This document shows, piece by piece, positions 21,323 to 31,437 of a stretch of DNA of 50,339 nucleotides; within the stretch, counting starts at the first letter, position 1; each line of letters opens with the position of its first letter. Location: the NCBI GenBank assembly GCA_021836725.1, contig JAKBHL010000005.1:1-50339 (forward strand). The letters are read 5' to 3'. The position numbers were made by a program, and so were the translations under genes. The stretch comes from a bacterium. GTDB lineage: Bacteria > Patescibacteriota > Minisyncoccia > Phycocordibacterales > Phycocordibacteraceae. A model generated the notes under the pieces. It made no database searches and had not been told where the DNA came from. It saw only the letters and a program-made list of their open reading frames with translations.

Positions 21323-22294
21323 ATGCGTTCCCGTATCCCCCTCCTTGCTTTTGCGCTCGTGGCAAGTTCGCTTGCTTTTCCGCACTTGGCGCACGCGGCC
21401 ATACCGTTTTTCGGTCCGATCATTCCCAATGCCGCCAATACCTGCCCGGCCGGATGGGGTCTGCTCATCGTCGTCATCAACAACATCATCAGTCTGCTCA
21501 TCACCCTGACTATCGTTTTCGTCGCGCCGATAATGATCGCATATGCCGGTTTTCTCTATGTAGTGAACCCGATAAATCCAGACAAAAGAAAAGAGGCGAA
21601 CGCCATTTTGCTCAACACGATCGTCGGCATCGTCATAGCGCTTGCGAGCTGGCTTATCGTCGACGCCATTATGGCGGTGCTTTATAACGGATCGTTTGGG
21701 ACATGGTCGTCACTTATCACGTCAGATGGCGCTTCATTCTGTCTTTCGCAAGCCGGAAGCCTCGTTGGATCCTCGGCCGGCCCGAATATGGGCGTTACGG
21801 GCGTGACGACAAGCGGGAATTATCTTTCTTTCGGCACCGGCGCTTGTTCTGCGGTGACGGTGCAGCAAGGAGCGCAACTGGGCGGGTACAATCTCACCGT
21901 GAATCAAGCGGACACGTTGGCATGTATCGCAAAACCGGAAAGTTCCTGCGGCGCGATTAATCTTAACTACGCTTGGGGGAAAGGTTCGAGCGCGGCGGGC
22001 GCGTTCCAAGTCCTACTTGAAGGCAACAGCAATTGTTATAACAACGCTGCCTGCGAGCAGGCAGTCGGCGCATCCGGGCCGCTCAATTGCGCTTCCGGAT
22101 TTTCAGGAGGGAACCCGAAAACCGATCCCGCCAGCCAGGCTATCGTGCAAAGATGCGTACAGGCGGCGGCAAACGTCAGCTGCAGTGCCGCCGCCGCCGC
22201 GTGCGTCCTGCAGCAACAGGGTTATTCCGCGTGGACTGCCGATCCAAGCAGTGCGACGCAGGCGCAGTGCGTCTCTCTATTTTCCGGCCAGTAA
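21323..22294 (+). CDS. pilin-like TM module fused to a lysozyme/transglycosylase-like domain
   Basis: N-terminal signal plus two TM helices similar to the pilin array (VNPINPDKRKEANAILLNTIVGIVIALASWLIVDAI); C-terminal ACIAKPESSCGAINLNYAWGKGSSAAGAFQV. Confidence 0.6.
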   Translation: MRSRIPLLAFALVASSLAFPHLAHAAIPFFGPIIPNAANTCPAGWGLLIVVINNIISLLITLTIVFVAPIMIAYAGFLYVVNPINPDKRKEANAILLNTIVGIVIALASWLIVDAIMAVLYNGSFGTWSSLITSDGASFCLSQAGSLVGSSAGPNMGVTGVTTSGNYLSFGTGACSAVTVQQGAQLGGYNLTVNQADTLACIAKPESSCGAINLNYAWGKGSSAAGAFQVLLEGNSNCYNNAACEQAVGASGPLNCASGFSGGNPKTDPASQAIVQRCVQAAANVSCSAAAAACVLQQQGYSAWTADPSSATQAQCVSLFSGQ

Positions 22295-22300
22295 ACTCGT

Positions 22301-22885
22301 ATGAAAAGAAAACTCATCGTAGTACTTGCAATCATGGGCATCGCCGCAGTCGTAAGCATCGGATTCCTTTTCTTGCGACCGGGTACGCAGACAGCGAGTA
22401 CCCAAAATCAGAACCCCGCCGCATTTCCTTCGAGCAACACGATTCCTTCGACCAGTTTCTCAACGAATCCGACCGGAGGGACACTGACCGTGGCGAGTTT
22501 GAGCGGCAGTGCCATCGTAACGAACGATTTCATACATAACGGCGTGACCATACCAGATACCGCCAATGCTGGCCGCTATCTTCTCGCCGGGAATCTCGGC
22601 TACTGCCTAACCAATCCACAGAAATGTCAGGCAGGCACCACTACCGACTTCAATGTGTTTTACGACAGCACAGTCGGCTCGTTCACAATCGCGCTCTTGA
22701 AAGAACCACTCGGGCGGGTCCGGCTTGAAGCGGAACAATTCCTCATGCAGACACTCGGCATTTCTCAGGGGGATATGTGCCGGCTGAACTACTATGTCGG
22801 GACGACTTCAAACGTAAATCCGTACTATGATAGCAAAAATCTCGGATTCAGTTTTTGTCCGGGCGCGACGGTGCTTCCGCAATAA
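22301..22885 (+). CDS. hypothetical membrane-anchored protein
   Basis: N-terminal TM KLIVVLAIMGIAAVVSIGFLFL; follows the pilin-lysozyme gene. Confidence 0.6.
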   Translation: MKRKLIVVLAIMGIAAVVSIGFLFLRPGTQTASTQNQNPAAFPSSNTIPSTSFSTNPTGGTLTVASLSGSAIVTNDFIHNGVTIPDTANAGRYLLAGNLGYCLTNPQKCQAGTTTDFNVFYDSTVGSFTIALLKEPLGRVRLEAEQFLMQTLGISQGDMCRLNYYVGTTSNVNPYYDSKNLGFSFCPGATVLPQ

Positions 22886-23765
22886 GTTCTCTGCGAAGCT
22901 TCCGCAGCCACGCACTCTGGCGGCGTGCGTACTGCCAGAGTTTTGCCGACAGCGTCGGCACGAGCGCCGCTTCGGTACGGTTCTGGCTTGGCGGTGAAAC
23001 CGCCAAGTTGACGTTCAAGCGGAGGAATTCACCGATGACTCGATATTCGAGTCCGAGCTCGTTTAGCCGCTGGTCGCCGACCCGTTCTCGCACTTTTCGC
23101 ACTTCGTCGATAAGTCCTCGCGCTATTGCAGACGCGAGCCGCGCATCGATTTTCGCACGTAACTCTTCGCGCTCCGGATCCACCACTATCCATTCCACCT
23201 CATATTCAACAAGGTTTAACCTTGTTCCAAAAGGGGGCGTATTTTCGGGACGAGGCGGGACATGCCCGAGTGAGTCGATGATTTCAAGAGCGCGGATAAG
23301 CCGCCGTCGATTCTTCGGATCAAGCTCGGCCGCCCGGCGCGTGTCCGTTTCGCGGACGCGCAGATACAGCTCCTCCGTCGAATATGTTTCGAGCGCGGCT
23401 CGCAACTCTTGGTTCTCATTGATTCCTGACGGGAGGCCGCGCAGGAGTGCATCAAAATAAAAATGCGTTCCGCCGACGAGGATCGGGAATTTCCCGCGGC
23501 CGGAAATCTCTTTGATCAGTCGTGTCGCATCCGTCACGAAATCCCCGGCCGAGTAATTCTCGCGCGCATCTCGGATGTCGATGAGATGGTGCGGTATCCC
23601 GCGCATCTCTTCGGGAGTTATTTTCTCAGTTCCGATATCGAGACCGCGATACACCTGCCGCGAATCGACCGAAATGATCTCGCCGCCGCGTGCGAGGGCC
23701 TCTTCGACCGCGCGCGCGGATTTGCCCGAAGCGGTCGGTCCGGCGATGCAGAGGATGTGTCGCAT
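22848..23765 (-). CDS. miaA: tRNA dimethylallyltransferase
   Basis: MRHILCIAGPTASGKSARAVEEALARGGEIISVDSRQVYRGLDIGTEK; 3' end overlaps the convergent gene by 38 bp. Confidence 0.93.
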   Translation of the reverse strand: MRHILCIAGPTASGKSARAVEEALARGGEIISVDSRQVYRGLDIGTEKITPEEMRGIPHHLIDIRDARENYSAGDFVTDATRLIKEISGRGKFPILVGGTHFYFDALLRGLPSGINENQELRAALETYSTEELYLRVRETDTRRAAELDPKNRRRLIRALEIIDSLGHVPPRPENTPPFGTRLNLVEYEVEWIVVDPEREELRAKIDARLASAIARGLIDEVRKVRERVGDQRLNELGLEYRVIGEFLRLNVNLAVSPPSQNRTEAALVPTLSAKLWQYARRQSAWLRKLRRELIAEAPSRPDKN

Positions 23766-23819
23766 TTGTGCCGCCATTGTCCGCGATGGTATCATAGCGA
23801 GAGCATAACCAATACAACT

Positions 23820-24479
23820 ATGAAAGAGACGCGAAGTAACTATTGCGAACACTGCGGCGAGTTCCACGACTCAGTGCGCGACTACACCTCGCGGGTGCGG
23901 GTGGGCGAACCGGTGCCTGATTTCGAGTTCGAAACGTACCATGAGGGAACGATCAAGACCATGAGCCTCTCACAACTGCGCGGGAAATGGGCGATCCTCG
24001 TCTTCTATCCGGCCGACTTCACCTTTGTCTGTCCGACAGAACTGGAAGAACTCGCGAAACTGTATCCGAAGTTCCAGGCGTTGAATGCCGAAATCATTTC
24101 TGTTTCTTCGGATACCGTTTTCACCCATAAGGCATGGCACGATGCCTCGGAAGGAATCAGAGGAATAAAATATCCGATGGCGGCCGACCCTTCCGGGAAG
24201 CTCGCCTACGCTTTCGGCGTCCTGGTGGAAGGCGGCGAAGCGGCGCTCACAAGCGATGAAGGGCTTGCGCTTCGCGGGACATTCATCATCGATCCTGCCG
24301 GAATATTGCGCGCAATGGAAATCAACGACAACTCGATAGGGCGCAAGGCCGCGGAAACATTGCGAAAGCTCCAGGCGGCACAGTATGTCGAGACGCACAA
24401 GGGCGAAGTATGCCCCGCTTCATGGGAACCCGGCGACGATACACTCGAGCCTGGTATCGATCTCGTCGGGAAGCTCTAG
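23820..24479 (+). CDS. peroxiredoxin (AhpC/2-Cys type) with N-terminal CxxC segment
   Basis: LVFYPADFTFVCPTELEELAKLY; KGEVCPASWEPGDDTL; N-terminal NYCEHCGEFHD. Confidence 0.9.
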   Translation: MKETRSNYCEHCGEFHDSVRDYTSRVRVGEPVPDFEFETYHEGTIKTMSLSQLRGKWAILVFYPADFTFVCPTELEELAKLYPKFQALNAEIISVSSDTVFTHKAWHDASEGIRGIKYPMAADPSGKLAYAFGVLVEGGEAALTSDEGLALRGTFIIDPAGILRAMEINDNSIGRKAAETLRKLQAAQYVETHKGEVCPASWEPGDDTLEPGIDLVGKL

Positions 24480-24541
24480 GAACCGAATTATCTCAACAAG
24501 ACAAGATACGCAAGCTTCTCTTTTCGTTTCAGATTCATGAG

Positions 24542-24624
24542 TGGGCGAGGAGGGAATCGAACCCTCACCCCTTGCGGGACACGGTTTTGAGTCGTGCGCG
24601 TATAACCAATTCCGCCACTCGCCC
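24542..24624 (-). tRNA. tRNA-Leu(CAA)
   Basis: GGGCGAGTGGCGGAATTGGTTATACGCGCACGACTCAAAACCGTGTCCCGCAAGGGGTGAGGGTTCGATTCCCTCCTCGCCCA (reverse complement). Confidence 0.9.
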
Positions 24625-24679
24625 ATTTATGTACACTAGCATTTCGCTACGTATTTTTCATCGTGCTAAAATACACGCA

Positions 24680-25687
24680 ATGAGCGACGATGCGCGATAT
24701 GTGCCGACGAAGTACGACTCGGTCTTCTGGATCGAAGTCGATCGGGTCGTGCCGAACCCCTATCAGCCTCGAAAAGAGTTCAGCGAAGAGGGGCTGAAAT
24801 CGCTCGCGGAAAGCATCCGGCAATACGGCGTGTTGCAGCCGCTTGTGGTGAGCCGCACGGATGTCGAGAAACCCGATGGCGGCCTCGAAAGCGCCTATGA
24901 GCTCATTGCAGGGGAACGGCGCCTGCGCGCTTCAAAGCTCGCCGGACTCAAACAGATTCCGGTAGTTATCCGCCAGGGCGAGAACAACCTTACGAAACTG
25001 GAACTCGCTATCATTGAAAATCTCCAGCGGGAAGACTTGAACGCGATTGATCGGGCGAAAGCGCTTCAGAAACTCATCGAAGATTTCGGCATCTCGCATG
25101 CCGAGACCGCGGCGAAAATCGGCAAGAGCCGCGAGTACGTCTCAAACAGCCTCCGCCTGCTCTCACTGCCCGAGCACATGCAGAATGCCATCGTGGGGAA
25201 AGAGATAAGCGAAGGCCATGCACGCCCGCTCATGGCCCTGAACGATCGTCCGGAGGAACGCGAGACCCTTTTCAAAGAGATCGTCCTGAAAAAACTTCCG
25301 GTTCGCGCCGCCGAACGCATCGCGCGTTCTATCGCGCAAGAACGCGTGCGTTCCTACCACCGCAAGACGCCCGAGATGGCTGAAATCGAGAAAGCGCTCA
25401 CCGAAACCCTCGGCACGCGCGTCATCATCGAAACGAACGCCGAAGGCGGCCGCCTGCTCATCGATTTCTTCTCAAGCGATGATCTTTCGCACCTGGTTGC
25501 CACGCTTGCCGCAGAACAGGCGTTCCGGAAGGCCCCCGAGCATGCCCATGACGGAGAGAACATTACCCGTATCGCGCCACCTGTTTTCCCGAACACCACA
25601 CAACTTGAGGATGATCCCACACCGCCCGTCGCTCCCGGGGGATCGTCCGAAGACGAGCTTTATTCAGTGAGCGGTTTTACGGTGTAG
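24680..25687 (+). CDS. parB: ParB/RepB/Spo0J family partition protein
   Basis: VVPNPYQPRKEFSEEGLKSLAESIRQYGVLQPLVV; ELIAGERRLRASKLAGL. Confidence 0.92.
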   Translation: MSDDARYVPTKYDSVFWIEVDRVVPNPYQPRKEFSEEGLKSLAESIRQYGVLQPLVVSRTDVEKPDGGLESAYELIAGERRLRASKLAGLKQIPVVIRQGENNLTKLELAIIENLQREDLNAIDRAKALQKLIEDFGISHAETAAKIGKSREYVSNSLRLLSLPEHMQNAIVGKEISEGHARPLMALNDRPEERETLFKEIVLKKLPVRAAERIARSIAQERVRSYHRKTPEMAEIEKALTETLGTRVIIETNAEGGRLLIDFFSSDDLSHLVATLAAEQAFRKAPEHAHDGENITRIAPPVFPNTTQLEDDPTPPVAPGGSSEDELYSVSGFTV

Positions 25688-27274
25688 ATTGGATTGAGTT
25701 ATTTTTCTGTGGTGTCGCGGTCGCGCCGGCTTCGCAGGTTCAGTCATGCCGAGCGCCGCGCGGATATGCCTGCGTGCAAGCGAGGTGCGCGCGATATCAA
25801 GCCATTTTAACGAAGGATGCGCCGCCTCGCGCCGCACTATTTCGACGACATCGCCGTTGCCGAGCACCGTGTCGAAAGAGACGAGCTTACCGTTGACTTT
25901 TGCGCCCTGAAGGTGGTTCCCGAGGTCGCTGTGTATCGCATATGCGAAATCAATCGGCGTCGACGCCGCCGGCAGGTCGATGACATCGCCTTTCGGAGTG
26001 AAGACGAATACGCGATGCGAGAAGAAATCTTCTTTCAACCCTTCGACGAAATCCTCGGAGCCGGCGATTTCCGCCTGCGCCTCGGCTAGTTCGGCAAGCC
26101 AGGGCGGCACTTTCGTTGCGCCGCGCACGCCGCCCTCTTTTTTCGATACCTTCATGAGCGACGGGATAAGCGAACGCCAGGATGAGGCGAGCGCCGCGAA
26201 CCTGCTTTTCTGAGTCTCTTTCTCAAGCTTATCCACTTCTTTCCCGAGCTGTTTGTAAGACATGTGCGAAGCGATGCCGAACTGCGCCCGCCGGTGCATC
26301 TCCTCGGTGCGGATTTGTATCTCGACGACGCCCGCTTCGGGCGTTACGACTGTCGTGTGAAGCGATTGGTAGCCATTGGGCTTTTTGAAGGCGATGTAGT
26401 CCTTAAACTCTCCCGGCAGGGGTTTGTAGAGCGCATGCACGATACCGAGCGCCGTATAGCAATCTTCGATTTTCGGCACGATTATACGTAGAGCCGCAAT
26501 GTCGTGGATGAGAGTGATGTCATCGTGTTTGCGCAGCAATTTCTGATGCAAGCTCCACAGTCCTTTCGTGCGGACATCGGTGCGGAAGGTCGTGAGCCCT
26601 TTTTTGGTGAGCTCGCGTTGAAGTTCCTTCTGCACTTTCACAAGGCCCGCCTCGGTCTCCTTCGTTTTCAGCTTCCGCACTTCGGCGGTGTGCGCGGCGG
26701 CATCCGGATCGACGAAAGGGAAGGCAAGATCCTCAAGTTCGCGCTTCATTTTACCCATGCCGAGGCGATCGGCGATCGGCGCATAAATCTCGAGCGTCTC
26801 GAGCGCGATGCGGCGCTGCTTATGCTCCGGCACATGGGCAAGCGTCTGCATGTTGTGATAGCGATCGGCGAGCTTCACGATGAGTACACGGATATCGCTT
26901 GCGGTGGCGACGAGGAGCCGGCGGAGGCTTTCGGCATGGCGTTCGGCACCATGGTATTTGTGCGTGCCGAGCTTCGTCACGCCATCGACGATGAATAGCA
27001 GTTCCTTCCCGAATTCTTTTTCCACCTCTTCGCGCGATACGCACGCGTCTTCGACGGCATCGTGCAGAAGACCCGCCGCAATCGTCGTCGCGTCCATGCC
27101 GTATTCGGCGAGTATTTTCGCAGCCGCCGCCGGATGCACGATGTACGGTTCGCCGGAAAAGCGCGTTTGGCCCGCATGCGCTTTCTTAGCGAATTCATAT
27201 GCTTTCTCGACGAACGCTACATCCTCGACAGACGGCGCCGACAGCTCACCGATAATCTCCTTGACGGTGGTCAT
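25664..27274 (-). CDS. RelA/SpoT family (p)ppGpp synthetase/hydrolase
   Basis: HAGQTRFSGEPYIVHPAAAAKIL, GLLHDAVEDA (HD), KPNGYQSLHTTVV, TGS domain VFTPKGDVIDLPAASTPIDFAYAIHSDLG. Confidence 0.93.
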   Translation of the reverse strand: MTTVKEIIGELSAPSVEDVAFVEKAYEFAKKAHAGQTRFSGEPYIVHPAAAAKILAEYGMDATTIAAGLLHDAVEDACVSREEVEKEFGKELLFIVDGVTKLGTHKYHGAERHAESLRRLLVATASDIRVLIVKLADRYHNMQTLAHVPEHKQRRIALETLEIYAPIADRLGMGKMKRELEDLAFPFVDPDAAAHTAEVRKLKTKETEAGLVKVQKELQRELTKKGLTTFRTDVRTKGLWSLHQKLLRKHDDITLIHDIAALRIIVPKIEDCYTALGIVHALYKPLPGEFKDYIAFKKPNGYQSLHTTVVTPEAGVVEIQIRTEEMHRRAQFGIASHMSYKQLGKEVDKLEKETQKSRFAALASSWRSLIPSLMKVSKKEGGVRGATKVPPWLAELAEAQAEIAGSEDFVEGLKEDFFSHRVFVFTPKGDVIDLPAASTPIDFAYAIHSDLGNHLQGAKVNGKLVSFDTVLGNGDVVEIVRREAAHPSLKWLDIARTSLARRHIRAALGMTEPAKPARPRHHRKITQSNLHRKTAH

Positions 27275-27311
27275 GAGGGCTACTATACACCTCCGTCATT
27301 TTTCCTGAAGC

Positions 27312-29732
27312 TCATTTCAAATACTCGGCAGCTTCGGCGCTCGTGAGAGAGTCCGGATTCACGGAGTCGGGCACATAGATCCGGCGCAGGCCCTTTTTCA
27401 GGAAGAATCCCTGTTTTGATTTGTAGAGCACAAGACTCTTGCCCGTGCGCGGGTGCTTGCCGATTTCCCTTACGATCTCGACGCCCTTAGGCGGTTTCTT
27501 CGGTTCGGCCAAAAGAGCGAGTGCCGCATCAAGCGTGATGGTATACGGATCGCCTATATTGGCTTTGAGAGAGCGGAATTCGCCGTCGCTGCCGACGTAC
27601 GGTCCGAAGCGGCCGGTGGAAGCAAAGACCGGTTTTCCGGTTGAGGGATGCTGTCCGAGCTCGCGCGGAAGAGAAAGGTACTTGAGGGCATCGGCAAGCG
27701 TTACGTGCGCAAGGTCGGTACCGGGCGGGATGCTCGCGCGTTTCGCCGCTTTTCTGGGGCGTCCGCGCCCGCGCGCGGCGGCGCTTTTCTTTTTTGTTCT
27801 TTTCCCGTCTTCCGAAACGGTTGCCTTCTCTTTTGCCTGAGCGTTCGGTTCTTCGGGCAGTGCCATCTCGACGTACGGTCCGAAACGCCCGGTCTTGATA
27901 AAGATCGGCGCGCCGGTATCGGGGTGATAGCCGAGAGGCGCATCGTTTTTCAATTCCATGCCTTCTTCGGTGCGCGCCCCGAGACAATCGGGATAGCGCT
28001 TGCAACTCATGAAAATGCCGCCGCGTCCGAGTTTGAATTCCATCGGGCTTCCGCACAGCGGGCACGGAAATTCCTTCGGCGCGTCGCCGAGCGCAGTCGC
28101 TTTCGGCAGCTTATCTTTGGCATGGACCGCTTTCTCAAACGGGCCGTAAAAAGCCTTCAAAGTTTCCGCGTACCCGCGCTCGCCGCGCGCTATTTCATCG
28201 AGCTCGTCTTCCATTTCCGCGGTGAAGGTGTCGCTCACGTATGTAGGGAAATGCTCTTCGAGCCACCCGGAAACGACCATGCCGGTCGCAGTCGGCTTCA
28301 GAGCCCGGCCGAGTTTTTCGACATAGCCGCGATCCTGGATGGTTTTCATGGTAGAGGCATACGTTGAAGGGCGGCCTATGCCGCGTTTCTCGAGTTCCTT
28401 GATGAGCCCCGCTTCGGTGTAGCGATTCGGCGGTTCGGTTTGTTTCTCATCGGCGCCAAGCGAAAGGAGTGTAAGCGCGTCGCCCGCGGAAAACTTCGGC
28501 AGCTCGATGTCTTCGCCGCGCGCCGCCGTGTCAAGCGCAAGCCAGCCCGGGAAGATGGTACGCGACCCGCTTGCGCTAAAAAGAGGGATATCCGCATCGG
28601 CTTTCGCTTTTATAGTTGTGCGCATGATCCGCGCCGAGGCCATCTGGGAAGCGAGGGCGCGGGTACGGATGAGCGCGTAGAGCTGTTCTTCGTCCGGCGA
28701 AGCGCCCGCGCGAGCATGGGAAGGATCGGTCGGCCGGATGGCCTCATGCGCCTCCTGCGCATTCTTGCTTGTCGTCTTGAACGTACGCACGTGAAGATGC
28801 TCCTTACCGAATTCCTTTTCGATAACGCCCGCCATTTTCGCGATGGCCTCTTTCGCGAGATTTACCGAATCGGTGCGCATGTACGTGATATGCCCGGCTT
28901 CATAGAGTTTTTGTGCCGCACGCATCGTGCGTGACGGCGTAAACGCGAGGCGGGTTGAGGCGGTCTGCTGCAGTGTCGAAGTGGTGAAAGGCGGGCGCGG
29001 TTGCCGCTCTTCGGCCTTTTCGGAAATATCGGCGATGCTCCAGGAAGCGCTTCGCCCGGCTTGCACTAGCCGTTCTGCCTCTGCGCGTGTCGCGGGCGAT
29101 TGCACGCAGGTCGCGGCGAATTCTCCGGCTTCGGAATTGAAAAGCGCTTGCAAGAGGAAATACGTTTCCGGTACGAATGCTTTTATTTCGCGTTCGCGCT
29201 CCGCGAGGATACGCAATGCCGGAGATTGCACGCGCCCGGCCGAGAGCCCGTAGCGCACCTTCTTCCAGATAAGGCCGGAGAGGTCGTAGCCCACGATACG
29301 GTCGAGGACGCGGCGCGCTTCCTGCGCGCGGCGCAGATGCTCGTCGATCATACGGGGGTGCGCGAGCGCCTCCTCGATGGCGGTCTTCGTGATCTCGTGG
29401 AAGACAACGCGCTTCGGCTTCACGAGATCCGCAACTTCTTTGATATGCCACGCTATGGCTTCGCCTTCGCGGTCGGGGTCGGTCGCGAGATACACCTCAT
29501 CGGCTTTTCCCGCTGCATGCCGTATCTTCTCGATGATCTCCCGCTTTTCTGCGGGAACGACATAGCGGGGAGTAAAGCCGTCCTCTATGTCGACAGCATC
29601 CTTATTCGACTTCGGCAAATCGCGCACATGCCCGACCGAAGCGAGAACGGTGTAGTCCTTGCCGAGATAGTGCCCGATGGTGCGCGCCTTGGTCGGCGAC
29701 TCGACGATAAGCAGCGTATGCGTGGTTTTCAT
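27312..29732 (-). CDS. topA: DNA topoisomerase I
   Basis: LLIVESPTKARTIGHYLGKDYTVLASVGHVRDLP; GLSAGRVQSPALRIL; C-terminal zinc finger FPCPLCGSPMEFKLGRGGIFMSCKRYPDC. Confidence 0.95.
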   Translation of the reverse strand: MKTTHTLLIVESPTKARTIGHYLGKDYTVLASVGHVRDLPKSNKDAVDIEDGFTPRYVVPAEKREIIEKIRHAAGKADEVYLATDPDREGEAIAWHIKEVADLVKPKRVVFHEITKTAIEEALAHPRMIDEHLRRAQEARRVLDRIVGYDLSGLIWKKVRYGLSAGRVQSPALRILAEREREIKAFVPETYFLLQALFNSEAGEFAATCVQSPATRAEAERLVQAGRSASWSIADISEKAEERQPRPPFTTSTLQQTASTRLAFTPSRTMRAAQKLYEAGHITYMRTDSVNLAKEAIAKMAGVIEKEFGKEHLHVRTFKTTSKNAQEAHEAIRPTDPSHARAGASPDEEQLYALIRTRALASQMASARIMRTTIKAKADADIPLFSASGSRTIFPGWLALDTAARGEDIELPKFSAGDALTLLSLGADEKQTEPPNRYTEAGLIKELEKRGIGRPSTYASTMKTIQDRGYVEKLGRALKPTATGMVVSGWLEEHFPTYVSDTFTAEMEDELDEIARGERGYAETLKAFYGPFEKAVHAKDKLPKATALGDAPKEFPCPLCGSPMEFKLGRGGIFMSCKRYPDCLGARTEEGMELKNDAPLGYHPDTGAPIFIKTGRFGPYVEMALPEEPNAQAKEKATVSEDGKRTKKKSAAARGRGRPRKAAKRASIPPGTDLAHVTLADALKYLSLPRELGQHPSTGKPVFASTGRFGPYVGSDGEFRSLKANIGDPYTITLDAALALLAEPKKPPKGVEIVREIGKHPRTGKSLVLYKSKQGFFLKKGLRRIYVPDSVNPDSLTSAEAAEYLK

Positions 29733-29783
29733 GTGTCCGTCTGTTCACTCATAACGCGTATACCTATATATGGTCAAGTACGG

Positions 29784-30575
29784 TCAGGAAAGTTCCGCGT
29801 ATATCGGATTGTGATCCGAACCGATGCGATCGCCGATGACGGATGCGTGCAAGACGCGCAGCGTGCGGGAGGCAAGGATGTGATCAAGCTGCGAACGCGC
29901 AAGCGAATGGGTGACAGTGCCGCGCAGGGCATTCTGCAGCGCATGTGAAGCGAAACGCTCCTCGATACGCGCGCGTTCGCGCCGGTGGAACACGGCATCC
30001 GCCAGGCGCCCCCCGAAAAGCCAATTCAAGGGCGTGATGTGAGGCGCCTCGAGAATGTTGAAATCGCCGCAGACAAGTATCGGTTGCGACGGATCGGCGT
30101 GCGAGAGCGCATAATCGAATTCTTCCTCCCGCAACGCGGGAGTGAGGAGCGGTAGATGCAGGTTAAAGACGCGGATCGTCCCCGATGGCGTTTCGACATC
30201 AGCGTACAACGCATGCCGGTTCCCGAGAGCTTTCGCCCACAATCGCGCGGCGAACATGAATTGCCGGAACATTCTTCCGCGAAGCGGCAGATCGGATTCG
30301 TGGTGCGAAAGTGGTATCACGCCGGATGCGCGCAGCGGGTAGCGCGAAAGTATGACGCCATAGTGCGTCGCGCGTTCCTTCTTGAAAAGCCGGTCGGTTT
30401 CAGGAGCCGCAACGACCGGGAACGGAAGCGTCTTCAGCCGGGCGAGGAAATCTTCGGGTACTTCCTGCAGGCAAAAGATATCGAAATCGCTTTGCGCGAT
30501 GAATTCAAAAGCGCGCTCGCGCTCGCGGTTGCGGAAGAACATGTTCCAGGAATAGATTTTCATATCCTGTGCCAC
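29784..30575 (-). CDS. endonuclease/exonuclease/phosphatase family protein
   Basis: DIFCLQEVPEDF; VCGDFNI; SQLDHILAS; IGSDHNPIYAEL. Confidence 0.85.
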   Translation of the reverse strand: MAQDMKIYSWNMFFRNRERERAFEFIAQSDFDIFCLQEVPEDFLARLKTLPFPVVAAPETDRLFKKERATHYGVILSRYPLRASGVIPLSHHESDLPLRGRMFRQFMFAARLWAKALGNRHALYADVETPSGTIRVFNLHLPLLTPALREEEFDYALSHADPSQPILVCGDFNILEAPHITPLNWLFGGRLADAVFHRRERARIEERFASHALQNALRGTVTHSLARSQLDHILASRTLRVLHASVIGDRIGSDHNPIYAELS

Positions 30576-31414
30576 GCGCCGAATTCTTCCTTGATGAAGC
30601 CGCGAAGCTCGAGCGCGACGAGCGCGGTGAGAAGGTCGCCCGCGCTCGCGCCGCCGGTACGGAGGATCTCATCGCGGCTTTTCGGCTCCGCGAGCAATGT
30701 CAGAAGCTCTTGCTCGAGCCCTTCGAGTTCCGGCGCATCGGAAATCATGTCGGACGTGCGCGGGACGATATGAAGCGCTTCGAGTATGTGAACCGGTTCG
30801 GCGACGAGGACCGCACCGAGACGGATGAAAAGATGCGAACCGAAAGCGTGCGGATCGCCGATACGGTGAGGAACGCAGAGCAGTTCGCGATTGTAATCGG
30901 CCGCGAGCCGCGCGGTGATGAGCGTGCCGGATTTCGGACCCGCCTCCACCACAAGGACCGCGTCGGCGAGCCCGACCATGAGACGGTTGCGGGAAGGGAA
31001 GTCGTGCGGATGAGCCTGATACTCCGGCTCATGTTCGGAGAGAAGCGCGCCGCCGGCCGTGAGAATTTCCTTCGCGAGCCCGAGATTTGCACGCGGGCCG
31101 ATGACTGAATCGGCGAGTCCCGAACCGGGAACGGCGATAGTGTGAAGCCCCGCAGCCAGCGCCGCCCTATGCGCGCATGCGTCAACGCCGAGCGCGAGCC
31201 CCGAGACTATAGAAACGGGATATCCCGCGAGTCCGGCAATCAATTTTTGACAGGCTTCCTGCCCGTAGCGCGTCATCGCACGCGACCCTACGACCGTGAG
31301 AAATTTCGTTCCCGTTTCCGGTAACGTGCCACGCACCCACAGCCCCTCCGGTTGTTGCGGTATCTCGAGGAGTTGTGCAGGCCACTCCACCGTGGCGAGT
31401 TCACGTATGTCCAT
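30560..31414 (-). CDS. dprA: DNA-processing protein DprA
   Basis: LTVVGSRAMTRYGQE; SGLALGVDACAHRAALAAGLHTIAVPGSGL; FPSRNRLMVGLADAVLVVEAGPKSGTLITA. Confidence 0.92.
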   Translation of the reverse strand: MDIRELATVEWPAQLLEIPQQPEGLWVRGTLPETGTKFLTVVGSRAMTRYGQEACQKLIAGLAGYPVSIVSGLALGVDACAHRAALAAGLHTIAVPGSGLADSVIGPRANLGLAKEILTAGGALLSEHEPEYQAHPHDFPSRNRLMVGLADAVLVVEAGPKSGTLITARLAADYNRELLCVPHRIGDPHAFGSHLFIRLGAVLVAEPVHILEALHIVPRTSDMISDAPELEGLEQELLTLLAEPKSRDEILRTGGASAGDLLTALVALELRGFIKEEFGAWHRI

Positions 31415-31437
31415 GAGGAGAGTATACTAGGTCGCAC

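Noticed and set aside
24410-24679. N-terminal extension of the parB ORF through tRNA-Leu(CAA)
   Set aside because: The sequence WARRESNPHPLRDTVLSRARITNSATRPF is tRNA read through; ParB starts at 24680.
25664-25687. Convergent overlap of parB and the RSH gene, considered as an antisense regulatory device
   Set aside because: Short tail-to-tail overlaps are common in compact genomes; miaA shows the same at 22848-22885.
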